Made by a program: the position numbers and the translations under genes
Source of the DNA: Calliopsis andreniformis
Lineage: Eukaryota > Arthropoda > Insecta > Hymenoptera > Andrenidae
DNA: 64,000 nt
NCBI RefSeq assembly: GCF_051401765.1
Contig: NW_027480532.1
Coordinates: 1,240,001-1,304,000 of the forward strand
Direction of reading: 5' to 3'
The notes under the pieces: generated by a model
What the model was told of the DNA's origin: nothing
The model's database searches: none
What the model saw: the letters and a program-made list of their open reading frames with translations, nothing else
Shown here: positions 42,325 to 53,804 of the stretch, piece after piece
Numbering within the stretch: the stretch's first letter is position 1
How the letters are laid out: every line of letters starts with the position of its first letter

Positions 42325-43628
42325 TCAATGTTCAAGCCTCAATCCTCAATCCTCAATCCTCATTCGTCAATCTTCAATCCTCAATACTCAATCTTCGATC
42401 CTCAATCCTCAATCCTCAATACTCAATCCTCAATCCTCATTCGTGAATCTTCAATCCTCAATACTCAATCTTCGATCCTCAATCCTCAATCCTCAATACT
42501 CAATCCTCAATCCTCAATTTTCTATACTCATTCTTCACTCCTCAATACCCAATACTCAATCTTCAATCTTCAATCCTCAATCCTCAATCCTCAATCCTCA
42601 TTCTTCAATCCTCAATACCCAATCCTCAATCTTCAATCCTCAATCCTCAATCCTCAATCCTCAATCCTCAATCCTCAATTTTCAATCCTCATTCTTCAAT
42701 CCTCAATACCCAATACCCAATCTTCAATCTTCAATCCTCAATCCTCAATCCTCAATTCTCAATCCTCTATCCCCAGTCCTCAGTCCTCAAACCTCAATCC
42801 TCAACCCTCAGCCCTCATTGTCAATCCTCAATCTTCAATCCTCAATCCTCAATCTTCAATGCTCAATACTCAATCTTCAGTCCTCAATCTTCAATCCTCA
42901 ATCCTCAGTCCTCAATACTCAATCTTCAATCCTGGATCCTCAATCCTCAATCCTCAATCCTCAATCCTCGATCCTCTATCTTCAATCCTCAGTCCCAAAT
43001 CCTCAATCTTCAATCCTCAATCCTCAGCCCTCAATGTTCAATCCTCATTACTCAATCTTCAATCCTCAATTCTCAATCCTCAATCCTCAATCCTCATTCT
43101 TCAATCCTCAATACACAATCCTCAATCCTCAATCCTCAATCCTCAATCCTCAATTCTCAATCCGCAATCCTCAATCCTCAGACCTCAAACATCAATACTC
43201 AACCCTCAGTCCTCGTCCTCAATCCACAAACCTCAATCCTCAATCCTCAGTCTTCAATCCTCAATCCTCAATCTTCAATCCTCAATCCTCAATCCTCAAT
43301 CCTCAATCCTCAATCCTCAATCTTCAATCCTCAATCCTCAATCCTCAATCCTCAATCTTCAATCCTCAATACTCAATCTGCAATACTCAATCCTCAATCC
43401 TCAATCCTCAATCCTCATTCTTCAATCCTCAATACCGAATCCTCAATCTTCAATCCTCAATCCTCAATCCTCAACCCTCATCCCTCAATCCTCAATGTTC
43501 AATCCTCAATTCCCAATCCTCAATCTTCAATCCTCAATCCTCAATCCTCAATCCTCAAACCTCAATCCTCAGTCCTGAAACCTCAATCCTGAATCCTCAA
43601 TCCTGAATCCTCAACCTTCAGCCCTGAG

Positions 43629-43771
43629 TCCTCAACGGTCAGTTGTCAATCCTCAATCCTCAATAGAATATCCTCAATTCACAGTTTTCAATACTCAATT
43701 CTCAATCTGCAATCTTCAGATCTCTATCCACAAACATCAATTCTCATCACTCAACCCTCAATACTCAGTCC
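43629..43771 (+). repeat. Marker block 27, family B variant
   Basis: AGAATAT is at 43665. It reads CAACGGTCAG instead of CAACGATCAG, ATTCTCAATCTGC and CATCACTC, but keeps AGATCT and CAGTCCCTAATCC. It is a diverged B copy close to the degenerate block. Confidence 0.88.
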
Positions 43772-43963
43772 CTAATCCTCAATCTTCAAACCTCAACCCT
43801 CAATCCTCAATACTCAATCATCAATCCTCAATCCTCAATCCTCAATCCTCAATCCTCAACCGTCAATCTTCAATCCTCAGACCTCAAACATCAACACTCA
43901 ACCCTCAGTCCTCGCCCTCAATCCACAACCCTCAATCCTCAACCCTCAACCATCAATCCTCAA

Positions 43964-44106
43964 TACTCAACCATCAATCCTCAATTCTCAATACTCAATA
44001 GCATATCCTGAATTCTCATGGTTCAATACTCAACCCACAATATTCAATATTCAAACCTCAATCCTCAAACATCTATTCTCAACACTCAATCCCCAACACT
44101 CAGTCC
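43964..44106 (+). repeat. Marker block 28, degenerate
   Basis: AGCATAT stands at 44000 in place of AGAATAT, with TCATGGTTC for CAGTTTTC and AACATCTATTC for ACATCAATTC. The end, CACTCAGTCC, falls at the expected distance. It is the most diverged copy recognised. Confidence 0.7.
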
Positions 44107-44243
44107 TCTCTCTTCAATCCTCCATCCTCTACCCTCAATCCTCAAGCGTCAATCCTCAATCCTCAATACACAACCCTCTATCCTCAGTCCTCAAACCTCA
44201 ATCCCGAATCCTCAATCCTGAATCCTCAATCTTCAGCCCTCAG

Positions 44244-44386
44244 TCCTCAACAATCAATTGTCAATCCTCAATCCTCAATAGAATATCCTCAATTCACAGT
44301 TTTCAATACTCAATCCCCATTCTTCAGTCTTCAAACCTCAATCCACAAACATCAATTCCCATCACTCAACCCTCAACACTCAGTCC
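44244..44386 (+). repeat. Marker block 29, odd type
   Basis: AGAATAT is at 44280, only 280 bp after the degenerate block. It has AATCAATTGTC and CCCCATTCTTC as in blocks 2 and 24, and ATTCCCATCACTC. Confidence 0.88.
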
Positions 44387-44509
44387 TCAATCATCAATCC
44401 TCAATCCTCATTCTTCAATCCTCAATACCCAATACTCAATCTTCAATCTTCAATCCTCAATCCTCAATCCTCAATTCTCAATCCTCAATCCTCAATCCTC
44501 AATCCTCAA

Positions 44510-45910
44510 TCCTCAATCCTCATTCTTCAATCCTCAATACCCAATCCTCAATCCTCAATCTTTAATCCTCAATCCTCAATCCTCAATTCTAAATCCTCAA
44601 TCCTCAGTCCTCAGTCCTCAAACCTCAATCCTCAACCCTCATCCCTCATCCTCAATCCTCAATCTTCAATCCTCAATACTGAATCCTCAATACTCAATCT
44701 TCAACCCTCAATCCTCAATTCTTAATCGTCAATCCTCAATCCTCAATCCTCAATCCTCAATCCTCAATCCTCAATCGTCAGTCTTCAATCCTCAATACTC
44801 AGTCCTCAATCCTCGATCCTCAATTCTCAATCCTCAATCCTCAATCCTCAATCGCCAGTCTTCAATCCTCAATACTCAATCTTCAATCCTCAATCCTCAA
44901 CCCTCAATCTTCAATCCTCAATCCTCATTCTTCAATCCTCAATACCCAATCCTCAATCTTCAATCCTCAATCCTCAACCCTCAATTCTCAATCCTCCATT
45001 CTCAGTCCTCAGTCCTCAAACCTCAATCCTCAACTCTCAGTCCTCAGTCCTCAAACATCAATCCTCAACCCCCATCCCTCATCCTAAATCCTCAATCCTC
45101 ACTCTCCAATCCTCAATCCTCAATCCTCAATACTCAATCTTCAATCCTCAATTCTCAATCGTCAGTCTTCAATCCTCAATACTCAATCTTCAATCCTCAA
45201 TCCTCAATCCGCAATCCTCAATCTTCAATCCTCAATCCTCAATCCTCAATCCTCAATCCTCAATCTTCAATCCTCAATACTCAATCTTCAATCATCAATC
45301 CTCAATCCTCAATCCTCAATCCTCAATCCTCAATCCTCATTCTTCAATCCTCAATACCCAATCCTCAATCCTCAATCTTCAATCCTCAATCCTCATTCCT
45401 CGATACTTAATCTTCAATCCTCAATCCTCAATTCTCAATCCTCAATCCTCAATCCTCAATCCTCAATCGTCAATCCTCAATCCTCAATACTCAATTGTCA
45501 GTCTTCAATCCTCAATACTTAATCTTCAATCCTCAATCCTCAATCCTCAATCCTCAATCCTCATTCTTCAATCCTCAATACCCAATCCTCAATCTTCAAT
45601 CCTCAATCCTCAATCCTCAATCCTCAATAGTCAATCTTCAATCCTCAACCCTCAATCCTCAATCCTCAGTCTTCAATCCTCAATACTCAATCTTCAATCC
45701 TCAATCCTCAGTCCTCAAACCTCAGTTCTGAATCCTTAACCCTGAATCCTTAATCCTCGGCCCTCAGTCCTCAACAATCAGTCGTCTATCCTCAATCCTC
45801 AATAGAATATCCACAATTCACAGCTTTCAATACTCAATACTCAATCTGCAGTCTTCAAACCTCTATCCACAAACGTCAATTCTCATCACTCAACCCTCAA
45901 CACTCAGTCC
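44510..45910 (+). repeat. Copy of the 11.9-13.4 kb stretch with a 112-bp deletion
   Basis: The variant unit TCTTTAATCC at about 44559 matches 11932 (offset 32,627). After about 44800 the offset is 32,515 (45495/12980, 45804/13289). The loss of 112 bp is exactly 16 heptamers; at the join, CAATACTCAGTCC replaces CAATACTCAATCTCC plus the intervening text. The stretch ends with marker D. Confidence 0.8.
45768..45910 (+). repeat. Marker block 30, family D
   Basis: AGAATAT is at 45804. A private change gives CACAGCTTTC instead of CACAGTTTTC. Confidence 0.92.
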
Positions 45911-47290
45911 TCAATGTTCAATCCTCAATCCTCAATCCTCAATCCTCAATCGTCAATCTTCAATCCTCAATACTCAATCTTCAATCCTCAATCCTCAATC
46001 CTCAATCCTCAATCCTCAATCCTCATTCTTCAATCCTCAATACCCAATCCTCAATCTTCAATCCTCAATCCTCAATCCACAATTCTCAATCTTCAATCCT
46101 CAATCCTCAATCCTCATTCATCAATCCTCAATACCCAATCCTCAATCCTCAATCGTCGGTCTTCAATCCTCAATACTCAATCTTCAATCCTCAATCCTCA
46201 ATCCTCAATCCTCAATCCTCAATCCTCATTCTTCAATCCTCAATACCCAATCCTCAATCCTCGATATATAATCCTCAATCCTGAATCCTCAATTCTCAAT
46301 CCTCAGTCCTCAGTCCTCAGTCCTCAAACCTCAATCCTCAACCCTCATTCCTCATCCTCAATCCTCAATCCTCAATCTTCAATCCTCTATCCTCAATCCT
46401 CAATACTTAATCTTCAACCCTCAAACCTCAATTCTAAATCCTCAATCCTCAATCCTCAATCCTCAATCCTCAATCCTCAATCCTCAATTGTCAGTCTTCA
46501 ATCCTCAATACTTAATCTTCAATCCTCAATCCTCAATCCTCAATCCTCAATCCTCAATTCTCAATCCTCAGTCCTCAGTCCTCAGTCCTCAAACCTCAAT
46601 CCTCAACCCTCATTCCTCATCCTCAATCCTCAATCCTCAATCCTGAATCCTGAATCCTCAATCCTCAATCTTCAATCCTCAGTACTCAATCTGCAATCCT
46701 CAATCCTCAATCCTCAATCCTCAATCCTCATTCTTCAATCCTCAATACCGAATCCTCAATCTTCAATCCCCAATCCTCAATCCTCAATCCTCATCCCTCA
46801 ATCCTCAATGTTCAAACTTCAATCCTCAGTCCCAAATCCTCAATCTTCACTCCTCAATACTCAACCCTCAATCTTCAATCCTCAATACTCAATCTTCAAT
46901 CCTCAATCATCAATCCTCAATCCTCAATCCTCAATCCTCATTCTTCAATCCTCAATACCCAATCCTCAATCTTCAATCCTCAATCCTCAGTCCTCAATTC
47001 TCAATCCTCAATCCTCAATCCTCGGACCTCAAACACCAATACTCAACCCTCAGTACTCGTCCTCAATCCACAGCCCTCAATCCCCAATCCTCAATCTTCA
47101 ATCATCAATATTCAATCTTCAATCCTCAATCCTCAATCCTCAATCCTCAACCCTCAATGATCAATCCGCAATACCCAATCCTCAATCTTCAATCCTCAAT
47201 CCTCAATCCTCAATCCTCATTCCTCAATCCTCAATCCTCAGACCTCAGACCTCAATCTTGAATCCTGAATCCTCAATCTTCAGCCCTCAG

Positions 47291-47433
47291 TCCTCAACAA
47301 TCAGTTATCAATCCCCAATCCTCAATAGAATATCCTCAATTCACAGTTTTCGATACCCAATACTCAACCTGCAATCTTCAAATCTGTATCCACAAACATC
47401 AATTCTCATCACTCAACCCTCAACACTCAGTCC
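47291..47433 (+). repeat. Marker block 31, family A
   Basis: AGAATAT is at 47327. It is followed by 3,966 bp without any marker, the longest gap in the window. Confidence 0.92.
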
Positions 47434-47754
47434 CCAATCCACAACACTCAATCCTCAATCCTCAATCTTCAATCATCAATATACAACCTTCAGTCCTCAA
47501 TCCTCAATACTCAATCCTCAATCCTCAATCCTCAATGTTCAATCCGCGATACCCAATCCTCAATCCTCAATCCTCAATCCTCAATCCTCAATCCTCAATC
47601 CTCAATCCTCAATCCTCAATCTTCAATCCTCAATACTCAATCTTCAATCCTCAATCCTCAATCATCAATCCTCAATCCTGAATCCTCAATCCTCAATCTT
47701 CAATCCTCAATACTCAATCTGCAATCCTCAATCCTCAATCCTCAATCCTCATTC

Positions 47755-49030
47755 TTCAATCCTCAATGCCCAATCCTCAATCTTCAACCCTCGATCCTCA
47801 ATCCACAATTCTCAATCCTCAATCCTCAATCCTCAGACCTCAAACATCAATACACAACCCTCAGCCCTTGTCCTCAATCCACAACCCTCAATCCGCAATC
47901 CTCAATCTTCAATCATCAATATTCAATCTTCAATCCTGAATCCTCAATCCTCAAACCTCAATCCTCAACCCTCAATGCTCAATCCTCAATCCTCAATCCT
48001 CAATACCAAATCCTCAATCTTCAATCCTCAATCCTCAATCCTCAATTCTCGATCCTCATTCCTCGATCCTCAGACCTCAATCCTCATTCTTCAATCCTCA
48101 ATACCAAATCCTCAATCTTCAATCCTCAATCCTCAAACCTCAATTCTCGATCCTCAATCCTCGATCCTCAGACCTCAAACATTAATACTCAACCCTCACT
48201 CCTCGTCCTCAATCCACAACCCACAATCCTCAATCCTCAATCTTCAATCATCAATGTACAATCTTCAGTCCTCAATCCTCAATACTCAATCCTCAATCCT
48301 CAATCCTCAATGTTCAATCCGCGATACCCAATCCTCAATGTTCAATCCTCAATCCTCAATCCTCAATCCTCAATCCTCAATTCTCAATCCTCAATCCTCA
48401 ATCCTCAATCCTCAGTCCCCACACCTCAATCCTCAATCTTCAATCATCAAAACTCAATCTTCAATCCTCTATCCTCAATACTCAATCCTCAATCCTCAAT
48501 CCTCAATCCACAATCTTCAATCCTCAATCCCCAATCCTCAATCCTCAATCCTCGATCCTCAGTCCTCAATTCTCATTCTTCAATCCTCAATACCAATCCC
48601 TCAATCTTCAATCCTCAATCCTCAATCCTCAATTCTCGATCCTCAATCCTCGATCCTCAGACCTCAAACATTGATACTCAACCCTCACTCCTCGTCCTCA
48701 ATCCACAACCCTCAATCCTCAATCCTCAATCTTCAATCATCAATATACAATCTTCAGTCGTCAATCCTCAATCCTCAATCCTCAATTCTCAATACTCAAT
48801 GTTCAATCCGCGATACCCAATCCTCAATGTTCAATCCTCAATCCTCAATCCTCAATACTCAATGCTCAATCATCAATACTCAATCCTCAATCCTCAGTCC
48901 CCAAACCTCAATCCTCAATCTTCAATCCTCAATACTCAATCTTCAATCCTCGGTACTCAATACTCAATCCTCAATCCTCAATCCTCAATCGTCAGTCTTC
49001 AATCCTCAATACTCAATCTTCAATCCTCAA
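47755..49030 (+). repeat. Segment repeated at 62.17-63.44 kb
   Basis: The offset to the second copy is 14,415 (48310/62725). It is rich in CTCGATCC, CTCATTCC and TTGATACTC variant units. The A-rich block with ATCAATACACAACCC resembles 32.5-33.1 kb. It has no marker block. One clear difference is near 48592, where ATACCAATCCCTC corresponds to ATACCAAACCCTC at 63007. Confidence 0.75.
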
Positions 49031-49742
49031 TCCTCAATCCTCAATTCTCATTCTTCAATCCTCAATACCCAATCCTCAATCTACAATCCTCAATCCTCAA
49101 TCCTCAATTCTCAATCCTCAATCCTCAGTCCTCAGTCCTCATTCTTCAATCCTCAATACCCAATCCTCAATCCTCAATCTTTAATCCTCAATCCTCAATC
49201 CTCAATTCTCAATCCTCAATCCTCAGTCCTCAGTCCTCAAACCTCAATCCTCAACCCTCATCCCTCATCCACAATCCTCAATCCTCAATCTTCAATCCTC
49301 AATCCTCAGTCCTCAATACTCAATCTTCAATCATCGATCCTCAACCCTCAATCCTCAATCCTCAATCCTCGATCCTCAATCTTCAATCCTCAATCCTCAA
49401 TCCTCAATCCTCAATTCTCAATCCTCAATCCTGAGTCCTCAGTCCTCAAACCTCAATCCTCAACCCTCATCCCTCATCCACAATCCTCAATCCTCAATCT
49501 TCAATCCTCAATCCTCAGTCCTCAGTACCCAATCCTCAATCTTCAATCCTCAATCCTCAATCCACAATTCTCAATCCTCAATCCTCAATCCTCAGACCTC
49601 AAACATCAATACACAACCCTCAGACCTTGTCCTCAATCCACAATCCTCAATCTTCAAACCTCAATCCTCGATCCTCAATCCTCAATCTTCAATCCTCAAT
49701 TTTCAATCCTCATTCCTCAATCCTCAATACCCTATACTCAAT
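48790..49742 (+). repeat. Copy of part of the 3,380-bp unit
   Basis: This matches 31134-32086 (offset 17,656) and 34514-35466 (offset 14,276), starting at the unit TGTTCAATCCGCGATACCC and ending at AATACCCTATACTCAATC. The right edge is sharp: next comes CTCAATCCTCATTC instead of TTCAATCTTCAATC. Confidence 0.8.
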
Positions 49743-50083
49743 CCTCAATCCTCATTCTTCAATCCTCAATACCCAATCCTCAATCTTCAATCCTCAATCC
49801 TCAGTCCTCAATTCTCAATCCGCAATCCTCAATCCTCAGACCTCAAACATCAATACTCAACCCTCAGTCCTCGTGCTCAATCCACAAACCTCAATCCTCA
49901 ATCCTCAGTCCTCAATCCTCAATCCTCAATCTTCAATCCTCAATACTCAATCCTCAATCCTCAATCCTCAATCCTCAATCCTCAATTGTCAGTCTTCAAT
50001 CCTCAATACTTAATCTTCAATCCTCAATCCTCAATCCTCAATCCTCAATCCTCAATTCTCAATCCTCAGTCCTCAGTCCTCAG
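49743..50083 (+). repeat. Short joining segment before U4
   Basis: This is heptamer sequence resembling the A-to-B spacer of U1 and U2 (CCTCGTGCTCAATCCAC near 49870), then the TTGTCAGTCTTCAATCC string. It is repeated at 63468-63808 (offset 13,725). No gene-like content. Confidence 0.65.
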
Positions 50084-51256
50084 TCCTCATTCATCAATCC
50101 TCAATACCCAATCCTCAATCCTCAATCGTCGGTCTTCAATCCTCAATACTCAATCTTCAATCCTCAATCCTCAATCCTCAATCCTCAATCCTCAATCCTC
50201 ATTCTTCAATCCTCAATACCCAATCCTCAATCCTCGATATATAATCCTCAATCCTGAATCCTCAATTCTCAATCCTCAGTCCTCAGTCCTCAGTCCTCAA
50301 ACCTCAATCCTCAACCCTCATTCCTCATCCTCAATCCTCAATCCTCAATCTTCAATCCTCTATCCTCAATCCTCAATACTTAATCTTCAACCCTCAAACC
50401 TCAATTCTCAATCCTCAATCCTCAATCCTCAATCCTCAATCCTCAATCCTCAATCCTCAATTGTCAGTCTTCAATCCTCAATACTTAATCTTCAATCCTC
50501 AATCCTCAATCCTCAATCCTCAATCCTCAATTCTCAATCCTCAGTCCTCAGTCCTCAGTCCTCAAACCTCAATCCTCAACCCTCATTCCTCATCCTCAAT
50601 CCTCAATCCTCAATCCTGAATCCTGAATCCTCAATCCTCAATCTTCAATCCTCAGTACTCAATCTGCAATCCTCAATCCTCAATCCTCAATCCTCAATCC
50701 TCATTGTTCAATCCTCAATACCGAATCCTCAATCTTCAATCCTCAATCCTCAATCCTCAATCCTCATCCCTCAATCCTCAATGTTCAAACTTCAATCCTC
50801 AGTCCCAAATCCTCAATCTTCACTCCTCAATACTCAACCCTCAATCTTCAATCCTCAATACTCAATCTTCAATCCTCAATCATCAATCCTCAATCCTCAA
50901 TCCTCAATCCTCATTCTTCAATCCTCAATACCCAATCCTCAATCTTCAATCCTCAATCCTCAGTCCTCAATTCTCAATCCTCAATCCTCAATCCTCGGAC
51001 CTCAAACACCAATACTCAACCCTCAGTACTCGTCCTCAATCCACAGCCCTCAATCCCCAATCCTCAATCTTCAATCATCAATATTCAATCTTCAATCCTC
51101 AATCCTCAATCCTCAACCCTCAATGATCAATCCGCAATACCCAATCCTCAATCTTCAATCCTCAATCCTCAATCCTCAATCCTCATTCCTCAATCCTCAA
51201 TCCTCAGACCTCAGACCTCAATCTTGAATCCTGAATCCTCAATCTTCAGGCCTCAG

Positions 51257-51399
51257 TCCTCAACAATCAGTTATCAATCCCCAATCCTCAATAGAATATC
51301 CTCAATTCACAGTTTTCGATACCCAATACTCAACCTGCAATCTTCAAATCTGTATCCACAAACATCAATTCTCATCACTCAACCCTCAACACTCAGTCC
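51257..51399 (+). repeat. Marker block 32, family A
   Basis: AGAATAT is at 51293. The upstream unit reads TTCAGGCCTCAG where other A copies have TTCAGCCCTCAG. First A block of U4. Confidence 0.92.
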
Positions 51400-52879
51400 C
51401 CAATCCACAACACTCAATCCTCAATCCTCAATCTTCAATCATCAATATACAACCTTCAGTCCTCAATCCTCAATACTCAATCCTCAATCCTCAATCCTCA
51501 ATGTTCAATCCGCGATACCCAATCCTCAATGTTCAATCCTCAATCCTCAATCCTCAATCCTCAATCCTCAATCCTCAATCCTCAATCTTCAATCCTCAAT
51601 ACTCAATCTTCAATCCTCAATCCTCAATCATCAATCCTCAATCCTGAATCCTCAATCCTCAATCTTCAATCCTCAATACTCAATCTGCAATCCTCAATCC
51701 TCAATCCTCAATCCTCAATCCTCATTCTTCAATCCTCAATACCGAATCCTCAATCTTCAATCCTCAATCCTCAATCCTCAATCCCCATCCCTCAATCCTC
51801 AATGTTCAAACTTCAATCCTCAGTCCCAAATCCTCAATCTTCAATCCTCAATACTCAACCCTCAATCTTCAATCCTCAATACTCAATCTTCAATCCTCAA
51901 TCCTCAATCCTCAATCCTCAATCCTCAATCCTCATTCTTCAATCCTCAATACCCAATCCTCAATCTTCAATCCTCAATCCTCAGTCCTCAATTCTCAATC
52001 CGCAATCCTCAATCCTCAGACCTCAAACATCAATACTCAACCCTCAGTCCTCAATTCTCAATCCGCAATCCTCAATCCTCAATCCTCAGTCCTCAATCCT
52101 CAATCCTCAATCTTCAATCCTCAATACTCAATCCTCAATCCTCAATACTCAATCCTCAACCCTCAATGTTCTATCCGCAATACCCAATCCTCAATCTTCA
52201 ATCCTCAATCCTCAATCCTCAATCCTCAATCCTCAATCCTCAATCCTCAGACCTCAGACCTCAATCTTGAATCCTGAATCCTCAATCTTCAGCGCTCAGT
52301 CCTCAACAATCAGTTATCAATCCCCAATCCTCAATCCTCAATCCTCAATCATCAATCCTCAATCCTCAATCTTCAATCCTCAATACTCAATCTTCAATCC
52401 TCAATCCTCAATCCTCAATCCTTAATCCTCATTCTTGAATCCTCAATACACAATCCTCAATCCTCAATCCTCAATCCTCAATCCTCAATTCTCAATCCGC
52501 AATCCTCAATCCTCAGACCTCAAACATCAATACTCAACCCTCAGTCCTCGTCCTCAATCCACAACCCTCAATCCTCAATCCTCAGTCCTCAATCCTCAAT
52601 CCTCAATCTTCAATCCTCAATACTCAATCTTCAATCCTCAATCCTCAGTCCTCAAACCTCAATTCTGTATCCTCAATCCTCAATTTTCAATCCTCATTCT
52701 TCAATCCTCAATACCCAGTACTCAATCTTCAATCCTCAATCCTCAATGTTCAATCCTCAATACCCAATCCTCAATCTTCAATCCTCAATCCTCAATCCTC
52801 AATCCTCAAACCTCAATCCTCAGTCCTCAAACCTCAATCCTGAATCCTCAATCCTGCATCCTCAACCTTCAGCCCTGAG

Positions 52880-53022
52880 TCCTCAACGATCAGTTGTCAA
52901 TCCTCAATCCTCAATAGAATATCCTCAATTCACAGTTTTCAATACTCAATACTCAACCTGCAATCTTCAGATCTCTATCCACAAACATCAATTCTCATCG
53001 CTCAACCCTCAATACTCAGTCC
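52880..53022 (+). repeat. Marker block 33, family B (B1)
   Basis: AGAATAT is at 52916. U4 copy, followed by a C block at the full 782-bp distance. Confidence 0.92.
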
Positions 53023-53661
53023 CTAATCCTCAATCTTCAAACCTCAACCCTCAATCCTCAATCCTCAATCATCAATCCTCAATCCTCAATCCTCAATCCT
53101 CAATCCTCAACCGTCAATCTTCAATCCTCAGACCTCAAACATCAACACTCAACCCTCAGTCCTCGCCCTCAATCCACAACCATCAATCCTCAACGCTCAA
53201 CCATAAATCCTCAATACTCAACCCTCAACCTTCAATCCTCAATACTCAATCTTCAATCCTCAATCCTCAATCCTCAATCCTCAATCGTCAATCCTCATTC
53301 TTCAATCCTCAATCCTCAATCCTCAGTCCCCAAACCTCAATCCTCAATCATCAATCATCAAAACTCAATCTTCAATCCTCTATCCTCAATACTCAATCCT
53401 CAATCCTCAATCCTCAATCGTCAGTCTTCAATCCTCAGAACTCAATCTTCAATCCTCAATCCTCAATCCTCAATCTTCAACCCTCATTCCTCAATCCTCA
53501 ATCCTCAATCCTCAACCCTCAGCCCTCATCCTCTATCCTCAATCCTCAACCCTCAATCCTCAATCTTCAATACTCGATACTCAATCTTCAATCCTCAATC
53601 CTCAGTCCTCAAACCTCAATTCTGAGTCCTCAGTCCTGAATCCTCAATCTTCGGCCCTCAG

Positions 53662-53804
53662 TCCTCAACAATCAGTTGTCAATCCTCAATCCTCAATAGA
53701 ATATCCTCAATCCACAGTTTTCAATACTCAATACTCAATCAGCAGTCTTCAAACCTCTATCCACAAACATCAATTCTCATCACTCAACCCTCAACACTCA
53801 GTCC
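53662..53804 (+). repeat. Marker block 34, family C
   Basis: AGAATAT is at 53698. U4 copy, equivalent to 20961 and 10640. Confidence 0.92.

Larger units (their letters stand above)
37216..44500 (+). repeat. Mosaic section with odd and degenerate markers
   Basis: This section is patched from several sources. 38391 to about 39200 recurs at 42182 to about 42990 (offset 3,791). 40845 to about 42860 recurs at 52325 to about 54340 (offset 11,480; landmarks 41436/52916, 42218/53698). Parts of 39.3-40.0 kb resemble the 3,380-bp unit (39700/35351). It holds eight marker blocks, four of them odd or truncated. Around 43.9-44.2 kb the heptamers are the most diverged of the window. Confidence 0.75.
45480..47750 (+). 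repeat. Copy of the U3 segment 27.1-29.4 kb
   Basis: Landmarks are shifted by 18,364 (27440/45804, 27550/45914, 27899/46263), and by 18,371 after about 47.1 kb (28956/47327), a one-heptamer difference. It contains markers D and A in the U3 order. Similarity stops near 47755, where CAATGCCCAATCC replaces CAATACCGAATCC. Confidence 0.8.
45914..50257 (+). other. Longest forward open frame, a repeat by-product (not a gene)
   Basis: A frame of 1,447 codons is open here and translates to imperfect SSILNPQ heptads. It is not evidence of a gene. The pure repeat has no stop in any forward frame, the other two frames read the same peptide, and starts arise wherever a variant unit creates ATG (TCAATG). 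Stops arise only where variants give TGAATC, TTAATC or TAGAATA. I see no ribosome-binding site, promoter, signal peptide or unique flank. Many similar frames of 80-900 codons lie across the window for the same reason. Confidence 0.9.
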
